Assembly (NCBI GenBank): GCA_003151295.1
Contig: PLXD01000545.1
Coordinates: 464-5,775 of the forward strand
Direction of reading: 5' to 3'
DNA: 5,312 nucleotides
Source of the DNA: Chitinophagaceae bacterium
GTDB taxonomy: Bacteria > Bacteroidota > Bacteroidia > Chitinophagales > Chitinophagaceae
The first letter of the stretch is position 1; every line of letters begins with the position of its first letter. The notes beneath the pieces are model-generated. The model had not been told where the DNA came from, ran no database searches, and worked only from the letters and a program-made list of their open reading frames with translations. Below, piece by piece: positions 1-5,097 of the stretch. The position numbers were made by a program, and so were the translations under genes.

Positions 1-564
1 TGGACCAGCGGGAAAGACTCTAAGTTCTTTTTGCTTGGGTTCAGCCTGGGGGGGCGGATTGCGTTGAGTCTGCTGGAAAAGATGCCTGACAGGATCGAAA
101 AAATAGTGTTGCTGGCTCCCGATGGATTAAGGGTGAATCCCTGGTATTGGCTGGCGACACAGAATCGTCCCGGCAACCGGATGTTCCGGTTCACGATGAA
201 GCATCCCGGCTGGTTTTTTATCATTCTACGGACCGGGCACCTGTTCGGGCTGATCAATCTGAGCGTATATAAGTTCACCGCCAATTATATCAATGACCCG
301 GCCGGCCGGGAGGATCTCTATCTGCGATGGACCACCCTCCGGAATTTCAGGCCCGGTATCTCCAACATTAAAGCCCTGATCCTGGAAAGGAAGATCTCCG
401 TCAGGTTCCTGTATGGCTAATATGACCGCATCATCCCTTCCGAAAGAGGAGCGCAATTTTTGAAAAGCATCCCTTTCTACGGTAAATTGTTCATATTGCC
501 TTCAGGGCACCATCTATTGCTGGAGAAATACCTGGGGCCGATACTCTCCGTGTTAAAGGATTAG
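1..564 (+). pseudogene. Alpha/beta hydrolase, 5'-truncated by the window, with an in-frame TAA
   Basis: The frame is open from base 1, so the true start lies outside the window. The visible product carries the nucleophile elbow GFSLGG (Ser codon at 43-45) of alpha/beta-hydrolase fold enzymes, followed by a helix and a cap-like region rich in Trp, Phe and Arg. An in-frame TAA stands at 418-420, in the context LYG-stop-YDRIIP. Beyond it the same frame continues for 47 clean codons to TAG at 562-564. That stretch contains the expected acid (Asp 424-426) and the catalytic His in SGHH (508-510). The stop therefore separates the nucleophile from the other two triad residues, so the short product should be inactive. 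The position is usually Lys, Glu or Asp in this motif, so one base change (for example AAA to TAA) explains it. It could be a recent nonsense mutation, a base-call error or readthrough. The substrate cannot be told. Family call is firm; pseudogene status is less sure. Confidence 0.8.
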
Positions 565-634
565 TTGTTTTATATTTACCGATCCTTTTGTTTACGATTT
601 CTTTTATTTACCGTTTCTTTAGATCTTCTGCCCG
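565..634 (+). promoter_or_regulatory. Possible weak promoter upstream of the glycosyltransferase
   Basis: This short AT-rich gap separates the hydrolase stop from the glycosyltransferase ATG. TTTG at 587-590 is followed 18 bases later by TACCGTTTC (609-617), an imperfect version of the Bacteroidota -7 box TAnnTTTG with one extra base and a final C. The match is poor, and no Shine-Dalgarno sequence is visible before the ATG. Confidence 0.2.
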
Positions 635-1828
635 ATGTTCATAATTGTTTTCATACTCCTTGCGCTGTTCGTCATTTACAGTATGCTGATAGAATACTAC
701 CGTAGAGCCTGGCTCGCCATTCCCCAATTCTCCCGGGACAGGAACCGCGAAGACAGAAGTCTCAAAAGTTGGAGTTCAGCAGGCTGGAGGGAGCCGGCCA
801 CCTCTATTTCCGTGATCATTCCGGCACGTAATGAGGAAAACAATATCCGCGCCTGTCTCGATTCCCTGTCCCTCCAATCCTATCCCAAAAAATTGTACCA
901 GGTGATCGTAGTAGATGACCAATCGACCGATAATACCTGGAAACTGCTGCAAAGCAACCATTACCCTGACATGCATACGATGAGCCTGAAACTGGCCGAC
1001 CATCTGCCGGCTAAAGGAACCGTCAGCGCGTATAAGAAATTCTCGATCGAAACCGGCATCGGTGCAGCCACAGGAGAACTGATCATCACCACCGATGCGG
1101 ATTGCCGCTTCCATCCCGACTGGCTTCGAACGGTCGCCGGATTTTATGAAAGTACGGGAGCCCGTTTTATTGCCGCCCCCGTCAGGATCGATGCAGGACC
1201 TTCTTTTCTGGCCGTCTTCCAGACATTGGATTTTATCACCCTGCAAGGGATCACAGGCGCTGCAGTCTATAAAAAATTTCATTCCATGTGCAATGGCGCC
1301 AACCTGGCTTATCCCAAAAAAGTATTTTATGAAGTGGGCGGATATCGGGATATCGACCGGATCCCTTCAGGGGACGATATGCTGCTGATGCATAAGATCT
1401 ACAAAAAATACCCGGAACAGGTGTTGTTCCTGAAAGACAAGCGGGCGATCGTTACCACACAGTCGGAAACAAGCTGGAAGGGTTTTTTCAACCAGCGGAT
1501 CCGATGGGCCAGCAAGGCCGACAAGTATGACGACAAGAGGATCTTCGCCGTATTGTTGCTGGTATATCTTCTCAACGGGGTGTTTCCCATCCTGCTGCTG
1601 GCATCCTGCTGGAATCGTTGGTGGCTCCTTGTATTCTTCGTGCTGTTATTCCTGAAGACGGTGATCGAATATCCCTTTGTCCATGCAGTCGCCTCATTTT
1701 TTGACCAGCAGCGGCTATGCGTTTATTTTCCTTTATTGCAACCTTTTCATATCTTCTACACGGTAGGGATCGGTTGGCTGGGTAAATTCGGCAGCTACCG
1801 TTGGAAGGATCGAAAAATAAGTACATGA
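635..1828 (+). CDS. Membrane-bound family 2 glycosyltransferase
   Basis: This 397-residue protein should transfer a sugar from a nucleotide-sugar donor at the inner membrane; the acceptor is unknown. A hydrophobic helix at residues 1-22 leads into a GT-A catalytic domain. Visible motifs are SVIIPARNEENNI (58-71), VVDDQSTDN (92-100), the metal-binding DAD (154-156), GANLAY (221-226), GDD (246-248) with the likely catalytic acid, and QRIRW (287-291), the QxxRW motif of processive and related GT2 enzymes. Three C-terminal membrane segments follow at roughly 303-326, 329-352 and 362-383. The ATG at 635 is the first start after an in-frame stop at 620-622, and it opens directly into the membrane helix. 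The stop overlaps the next gene's ATG in an ATGA arrangement. Such proteins are found in cell-envelope glycan or glycolipid synthesis, but no neighbour here identifies the product. Family call is firm; specific role is unknown. Confidence 0.93.
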   Translation: MFIIVFILLALFVIYSMLIEYYRRAWLAIPQFSRDRNREDRSLKSWSSAGWREPATSISVIIPARNEENNIRACLDSLSLQSYPKKLYQVIVVDDQSTDNTWKLLQSNHYPDMHTMSLKLADHLPAKGTVSAYKKFSIETGIGAATGELIITTDADCRFHPDWLRTVAGFYESTGARFIAAPVRIDAGPSFLAVFQTLDFITLQGITGAAVYKKFHSMCNGANLAYPKKVFYEVGGYRDIDRIPSGDDMLLMHKIYKKYPEQVLFLKDKRAIVTTQSETSWKGFFNQRIRWASKADKYDDKRIFAVLLLVYLLNGVFPILLLASCWNRWWLLVFFVLLFLKTVIEYPFVHAVASFFDQQRLCVYFPLLQPFHIFYTVGIGWLGKFGSYRWKDRKIST

Positions 1829-2910
1829 ACAATCAAACTTACCAGATCGGGCTCCGCCTGCGAAGGAACAAGGGGGCCGTTTTCGGAATCATCCTGATCG
1901 GGCTCGCCGTCTTCATAGCAGTGGCGGCTCATTTCATTGCCCCGGATCCTTCTCCGGATGCGAACCGTATGATCGTGGAGATAGAAGGACGTAAACCGGG
2001 TTTTACCCAGCAGTTCCTCTGCGTTAAAAAGGAAAAACAGATAGAGCCGGTTTCTTTTATACAACGACTGCTCTCCGGTCGTGAAGACAGGTACCGGTTT
2101 ATTCCTGTCAATAGCTATGAAAGAAAAGGGGACAGCCTGATCGTGCAGCAATTCATCGACGAAGGAGTGGAAGAAAGAGCAGCCTTCCTGCTCTCTTCCC
2201 TGCGTGGCGACGGCGACACATCCAAAGCAGTAGTGAGACAGACCTTTTACCTGGGCACGGATAAATACGGACGCGATATTTTAAGCAGGTTGCTGATCGG
2301 AGTAAGGGTCAGCCTGGCTGTGGGATCCATCACCGTACTCATATCCCTCAGCATCGGTGTGCTGTTAGGTGCATTAGCAGGCTATTTCGGTGGAAGGGTA
2401 GACAATGGGATCATGTGGTTTGTCAATGTGATCTGGAGCATTCCTACCCTGTTACTGGTCTTCGCCATCACTTTAATGCTGGGTAAGGGATTCTGGCAGG
2501 TGTTCATAGCCATCGGCCTCACGATGTGGGTAAATGTCGCAAGGATCATCCGCGGACAGGTATTGGCGGTACGTGAAAGAGAGTATGTGGAAGCGGCAAG
2601 AGCCCTTGGCTTCGGGGAAATCCGGATCATCGTGCGTCATATCCTGCCCAATGTGATGGGGCCCGTGCTGGTCGTAGCAGCTTCCAATTTTGCCTCCGCC
2701 ATCGTGATCGAGGCGGGACTGAGCTTTCTGGGGATCGGGGTTCAACCGCCGCAACCAAGCTGGGGACTGATGATAAAAGAAAATTACAATTTTATCATTA
2801 CGCACAATCCGATGTTAGCCCTGGCCCCGGGACTGGCGATCATGCTCCTGGTATTGGCCTTCAACCTGCTTGGAAATGGTTTGCGGGATGCGCTGGATAT
2901 AAGGGACTAG
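1825..2910 (+). CDS. ABC transporter permease, OppC/DppC type, with a large extracytoplasmic insert
   Basis: This is an inner-membrane permease of the binding-protein-dependent peptide/nickel transporter class, 361 residues from the ATG at 1825. I chose that ATG over an in-frame TTG at 1801 because it overlaps the upstream stop (ATGA). Residues 12-38 hold the N-terminal basic stretch and first membrane helix. Residues 143-156 (LGTDKYGRDILSRL) are the signature that opens the permease core in DppC-like proteins. The EAA loop, which contacts the ATPase, lies at about 254-280 (EAARALGFGE then HILPNVMGP), and GLSFLGIGVQPPQPSWG (298-314) is another family hallmark. Between the first helix and the core sits an insert of about 100 residues (39-142) that typical DppC proteins of about 300 residues lack. 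No ATPase, second permease or binding protein is present in the window, so the partners must be encoded elsewhere. The substrate is uncertain, with oligopeptide the default guess. Confidence 0.92.
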   Translation: MNNQTYQIGLRLRRNKGAVFGIILIGLAVFIAVAAHFIAPDPSPDANRMIVEIEGRKPGFTQQFLCVKKEKQIEPVSFIQRLLSGREDRYRFIPVNSYERKGDSLIVQQFIDEGVEERAAFLLSSLRGDGDTSKAVVRQTFYLGTDKYGRDILSRLLIGVRVSLAVGSITVLISLSIGVLLGALAGYFGGRVDNGIMWFVNVIWSIPTLLLVFAITLMLGKGFWQVFIAIGLTMWVNVARIIRGQVLAVREREYVEAARALGFGEIRIIVRHILPNVMGPVLVVAASNFASAIVIEAGLSFLGIGVQPPQPSWGLMIKENYNFIITHNPMLALAPGLAIMLLVLAFNLLGNGLRDALDIRD

Positions 2911-2988
2911 GGATCGAAGGGGAAAGAGGGTTAACCGCGCGATAAATAATTGTGATGTTACTGTTTATTTGAGCGGAGAGCAGCACTT

Positions 2989-3459
2989 TCAATCTTTGAA
3001 AACCTGGACATTCCTGCTGAAACTTTCCTCCAGGGAGATCAGCGTTTCCGTACGTTCGATGCCTTTTATCTTCTGTAATTCATCGTGCAGCACAAACCTG
3101 AGCTGATTGATGTCCTTGCAAACTATCTCCGCAAACATGCTGTAATTGCCGGTTGTATAATTAAGTCGCACGATCTCCGGTATTTTTAGCAGATCTTTTG
3201 CAACGGTATCGTATAAGGAGCTTTTCTCAAGATAAATTCCGATAAAGGCAATTACATCATACCCCAATTGCTTCAGATCTACATGCAATTTAGTACCTTT
3301 AACTACCGATAGTTCCTGTAACTTCTTTATACGTACATGGATCGTACCCCCGGAAACGAATAACTTTTTACCTAATTCGGCATAGGAGATTTCCGCATTT
3401 TCCATCATCTCATGAATAATCTGCAGATCTAATTTGTCGAGATTTAATTTTCCGGCCAT
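2989..3459 (-). CDS. Lrp/AsnC-family transcriptional regulator
   Basis: This 156-residue DNA-binding protein has the standard two-part Lrp/AsnC layout. Residues 8-56 form the winged helix-turn-helix, starting LDKLDLQIIHEMMENAEISYAELGKK with the recognition helix around 36-48. Residues 65-148 form the RAM ligand-binding and oligomerisation domain, with the GNYSMFAEI segment (104-112) at the usual glycine-containing ligand pocket and the closing strand GIERTETLISLEES (133-146). Its length matches the family. Members usually form dimers to octamers and respond to amino acids or related small molecules; the ligand cannot be read here. It is encoded on the opposite strand, convergent with the permease (78-base gap) and divergent from the tRNA-like RNAs. 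Its start is followed upstream by very AT-rich DNA, a common setting for Lrp binding, so autoregulation is plausible, as is an effect on the divergent RNAs. Confidence 0.93.
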   Translation of the reverse strand: MAGKLNLDKLDLQIIHEMMENAEISYAELGKKLFVSGGTIHVRIKKLQELSVVKGTKLHVDLKQLGYDVIAFIGIYLEKSSLYDTVAKDLLKIPEIVRLNYTTGNYSMFAEIVCKDINQLRFVLHDELQKIKGIERTETLISLEESFSRNVQVFKD

Positions 3460-3608
3460 CTTGAATAGTTATTTTTAATTTTATCTACATTACAATACAA
3501 ATATTTAAATAAATTTTAAAATATAAAAATTTTTCTTCGAAAAAACACAATAATATCGCCTATTCCTTTAATTTTGCCACATTCAAGCTCTTTGTTTTGT
3601 TTTCAAAT
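3460..3608. promoter_or_regulatory. AT-rich divergent intergenic region between the Lrp-type gene and the tRNA-like RNAs
   Basis: The 149 bases contain no gene. The part from 3465 to 3550 is extremely AT-rich with many A and T tracts (for example around 3500-3535), unlike the roughly balanced composition of the flanking genes. It must hold the promoter of the minus-strand regulator and probably that of the plus-strand RNAs. I see no clear box pair for the minus-strand promoter. Bent DNA and Lrp-family binding are reasonable inferences, not observations. Confidence 0.5.
3569..3576 (+). promoter_or_regulatory. Bacteroidota -7 promoter box for the tRNA-like RNAs
   Basis: TAATTTTG exactly matches the TAnnTTTG consensus. 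It lies 32 bases before the first acceptor-stem base of RNA copy 1, so transcription would begin near 3583 and leave a leader of about 25 bases. No TTTG stands at the usual -33 distance, which lowers confidence. Confidence 0.45.
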
Positions 3609-3784
3609 TGTGGGATGATGGAATCCTTGGCAGACATGCCCTCTTGTCTCGGGGGTGGGGATCACGGGATAAACACAGTGTAATGCCGCTACGGTAGCCT
3701 GGCTATCGGAGCGACTGGGGTTGACCACCACTACATTGCGCTGTTGCTAACCGCTCCGTGGAGGTTCGAGTCCTCCTCCTACAG
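3609..3784 (+). ncRNA. tRNA-like pseudoknotted RNA, copy 1
   Basis: A 176-nt element that folds as a tRNA with an oversized insert. The acceptor stem is TGTGGGA (3609-3615) with TCCTACA (3777-3783), one G-U pair, then G73 at 3784 followed by CT rather than CCA. The D-arm pairs ATG (3618-3620) with CAT (3635-3637) and has GG at 3629-3630 in its loop. A possible anticodon arm pairs CCCTC (3639-3643) with GGGGG (3651-3655) around TTGTCTC; the anticodon would be GTC (3646-3648). The T-arm is GGAGG/CCTCC (3760-3764, 3772-3776) with loop TTCGAGT. Between the anticodon arm and T-arm lie 104 bases containing helix A (3675-3685 with 3734-3744, 11 bp), a hairpin (3694-3698 with 3702-3706) and helix B (3707-3713 with 3752-3758, 7 bp). 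Helices A and B interleave as a pseudoknot. Family not recognised; it may be a tRNA-derived regulatory or structural RNA. Confidence 0.8.
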
Positions 3785-3798
3785 CTTTTATTTTTTAT

Positions 3799-3972
3799 TG
3801 TGGAGTGATGAAATTTGGCAGACATGCCCTCTTGTCTCGGGGGTGGGGATCACGGAATAAACATAGTGTAATGCCGTCCGGGTAGCCTGGCTATCGGGGC
3901 GACTGGGGTTGACCACCACTACATTGCGCTACGGCTAACTGCCCCGTGGAGGTTCGAATCCTCCCTCTACAG
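3799..3972 (+). ncRNA. tRNA-like pseudoknotted RNA, copy 2
   Basis: The second copy is 174 nt, about 90% identical to the first, with 18 substitutions and a D-loop two bases shorter. The acceptor stem is TGTGGAG (3799-3805) with CTCTACA (3965-3971), then G at 3972. Pairs 6-67 and 7-66 are both exchanged relative to copy 1 (G-C to A-T, A-T to G-C). The T-arm is 3948-3952 with 3960-3964 and loop TTCGAAT. Helix A is 3864-3873 with 3922-3931, its end pair changed from C-G to T-A. Helix B is 3895-3901 with 3940-3946, with one A-T to G-C exchange and one G-C to G-U. The possible anticodon loop TTGTCTC (3832-3838), the 20-base loop at 3902-3921 and the GCTAAC at 3934-3939 are unchanged. Fourteen T-rich bases separate the copies, so both are probably made from one transcript. 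Function unknown. Confidence 0.8.
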
Positions 3973-3976
3973 CTCG

Positions 3977-4033
3977 ACCTTTGTCGCAAAGGTTCCTATG
4001 TAAACCGACCCTTGGTTCATCTCTGTAAGAGAT
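3977..4033 (+). other. Series of small hairpins downstream of RNA copy 2
   Basis: Three hairpins follow in order: ACCTTTG/CAAAGGT (3977-3983 with 3987-3993, 7 bp, loop TCG), AACC/GGTT (4003-4006 with 4014-4017, loop of 7) and ATCTCT/AGAGAT (4019-4024 with 4028-4033, loop GTA). The first and third are perfect and compact. They lie between the last tRNA-like unit and the terminator, so they probably form the 3' tail of the same transcript. They may guide 3' processing or stability. The middle hairpin is weak. Confidence 0.5.
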
Positions 4034-4035
4034 TG

Positions 4036-4069
4036 GCCTCTTGCTCATTCGGTGGCAGAGGCTTTTTTT
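4036..4069 (+). terminator. Rho-independent terminator after the tRNA-like RNAs
   Basis: GCCTCT-T-GC (4036-4044) pairs with GCAGAGGC (4055-4062), giving 8 bp with a single bulged T, a 10-base loop and an uninterrupted run of seven T (4063-4069). This is a textbook intrinsic terminator on the plus strand. It closes the RNA transcription unit before trmB. Confidence 0.85.
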
Positions 4070-4100
4070 GTAAAAGGCTACCTGGTATGTTTTATTTTTG
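4067..4100 (+). promoter_or_regulatory. Bacteroidota-type promoter of trmB
   Basis: TATTTTTG (4093-4100) exactly matches the -7 box TAnnTTTG. TTTG at 4067-4070 is a candidate -33 box with 22 bases between, slightly longer than usual. The -33 candidate overlaps the last three T of the preceding terminator. Transcription should begin at about 4105-4108, at or next to the ATG at 4107, so the mRNA may be leaderless. Confidence 0.55.
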
Positions 4101-4106
4101 CACCCT

Positions 4107-4931
4107 ATGGGTCAAAAGAAATTAATTCGCTTCGAAGCGATCAAATCATTCCCGAATGTTTTGCAATACCCGGAAGGAATGGCCGGTAACTGGGCGGCTT
4201 TTTTCAAGAACGATAATCACCTCACCCTGGAGCTGGCCTGCGGCAAAGGAGAGTACACCGTGGGATTGGCACAAATGTATCCGCAACGCAACTTTCTCGG
4301 GGTAGACATGAAAGGCAACCGGCTCTATATCGGTGCAAAAAAATGCCTGGACGACAAAATAACCAATGCGGCTTTTCTGCGTACACATATCGACAAGATC
4401 GCTTCTTATTTTCGTAAGGGAGAAGTAGCGGAGATCTGGCTTACTTTTCCCGACCCTCAGCTTCGGAAGTCCAGAGCAACCCGGAGATTGACCCATCCTA
4501 AATTCATCCGTCTCTATCAGCGGATCCTGAAGCCTGGCGGCCGCATTCATTTGAAGACGGACTCTCCCGTGCTCTATCATTTTACGAAATGGGTAGCTGA
4601 CATGTACCAACTGACGATTGTCGAAGATTCCGACGATATCCACGCAGGCCCTCAGAAAGAGGAACTGCAGATACGGACACATTACGAAAGCCTCGACATT
4701 GCGCAAAGCAAAAAGGTGCATTACCTTTGCCTTACCTTACCGGAAGGAGCGTTACCGGAGAGGGACGATGAACTGCTCGAAAAGATCAAAAACGAGGAAC
4801 CTATACCTGCTGCAAGCCCTCGGCCTCCCCGCATGATAGCTCCATCCGGCAGGAATAAGGGACTGGAAGTGAAGAAGAACCGGGAAGCGAATGAGATACC
4901 GATAAAAGACACCGATGAAAGCGCTGATTGA
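4107..4931 (+). CDS. trmB: tRNA (guanine-N7-)-methyltransferase
   Basis: TrmB uses S-adenosylmethionine to methylate G46 in the variable loop of many tRNAs, giving m7G46, in the cytoplasm. The 274-residue product from ATG 4107 has the Rossmann SAM-binding motif LELACGKGEYTVGLA (41-55), the acidic turn GVDMKGNRLYIGAKK (65-79), and the family signature FPDPQLRKSRATRRLTHPKF (114-133), which holds the catalytic Asp and the basic tRNA-binding residues. LKPGGRIHLKTD (141-152) is the late methyltransferase strand, and IRTHYE (189-194) matches the C-terminal TrmB motif. I prefer ATG 4107 to the in-frame TTG at 4098, which lies within the -7 box. The enzyme core ends near residue 212; the remaining 60 or so residues are charged and Pro-rich, probably disordered, and longer than in typical TrmB (about 215-240 residues). 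Its end overlaps the next gene by 17 bases. It lies just downstream of the tRNA-like RNAs but behind a terminator. Confidence 0.95.
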   Translation: MGQKKLIRFEAIKSFPNVLQYPEGMAGNWAAFFKNDNHLTLELACGKGEYTVGLAQMYPQRNFLGVDMKGNRLYIGAKKCLDDKITNAAFLRTHIDKIASYFRKGEVAEIWLTFPDPQLRKSRATRRLTHPKFIRLYQRILKPGGRIHLKTDSPVLYHFTKWVADMYQLTIVEDSDDIHAGPQKEELQIRTHYESLDIAQSKKVHYLCLTLPEGALPERDDELLEKIKNEEPIPAASPRPPRMIAPSGRNKGLEVKKNREANEIPIKDTDESAD

Positions 4932-5097
4932 AGGAGTCGATTTTTATTATAATGAGGAGGGGCTGATGGTCCTGACGGAGAAATATCACCTGGAAAGGGG
5001 CTATTGCTGCGGCAACGGGTGCAAGCATTGTCCCTTTGGATATGAAAGAGTCAGCGAGCCGCGTCGGTCACAATTAATCGAACAGCAACGAAAATAA
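4915..5097 (+). CDS. DUF5522-like small cysteine-rich protein
   Basis: A 60-residue soluble protein with a compact cysteine cluster, CCGNGCKHCPFGY at residues 31-43 (Cys 31, 32, 36 and 39). It resembles the Bacteroidota DUF5522 family and the oxidoreductase-like N-terminal domain of some eukaryotic mitochondrial proteins; this is from memory of the motif. The cysteines probably bind a metal such as zinc or an iron-sulfur cluster; which one is unknown. The N-terminal half reads as a short beta-rich segment (DFYYNEEGLMVLTEKYHL). The gene starts 17 bases inside trmB in another frame, and its TAA overlaps the next ATG (TAATG), so all three genes are likely translationally coupled. No enzymatic role can be assigned. 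Confidence 0.85.
   Translation: MKALIEGVDFYYNEEGLMVLTEKYHLERGYCCGNGCKHCPFGYERVSEPRRSQLIEQQRK

Larger units (their letters stand above)
3609..3974 (+). repeat. Tandem direct duplication of the tRNA-like element
   Basis: Two direct repeats (3609-3786 and 3799-3974) share about 90% identity. Similarity begins at the first acceptor-stem base, apart from short AT-rich flanks, and ends at the shared GCT after the acceptor stem. The longest unbroken identity is 41 bases (3627-3667 against 3815-3855). The boundaries match the predicted RNA ends, which suggests duplication of a functional RNA unit and not a random local repeat. Confidence 0.9.

Noticed and set aside
776..1282. 168-codon minus-strand open frame within the glycosyltransferase gene
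   Set aside because: It is antisense to a clear GT2 domain and its product shows no recognisable domain.
1801..1824. TTG at 1801 as the permease start
   Set aside because: The ATG at 1825 overlaps the upstream stop and begins just before the basic stretch and first helix, as usual for the family.
2935..2976. Bidirectional terminator between the convergent permease and Lrp-type genes
   Set aside because: CCGC/GCGG and AAATAA/TTATTT can pair, but the helix has an uneven internal loop, a 15-base loop and no T-run on either side.
3609..3972. tmRNA or a tRNA interrupted by a group I intron
   Set aside because: There is an anticodon-like arm and no tag-coding frame, so it does not fit tmRNA. The insert is about 104 bases with no recognisable P7 guanosine-site motif, and the remaining halves do not give a normal anticodon arm when joined.
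3609..3972. Suppressor tRNA that reads the TAA in the hydrolase gene
   Set aside because: The only possible anticodon is GUC, which does not read UAA.
3609..3972. CRISPR-like array from the repeated sequence
   Set aside because: There are only two units of about 175 bases separated by 14 T-rich bases, with no short repeat-spacer pattern and no cas genes.
4146..4721. 191-codon minus-strand open frame within trmB
   Set aside because: It is antisense to the conserved TrmB core and has no family features.
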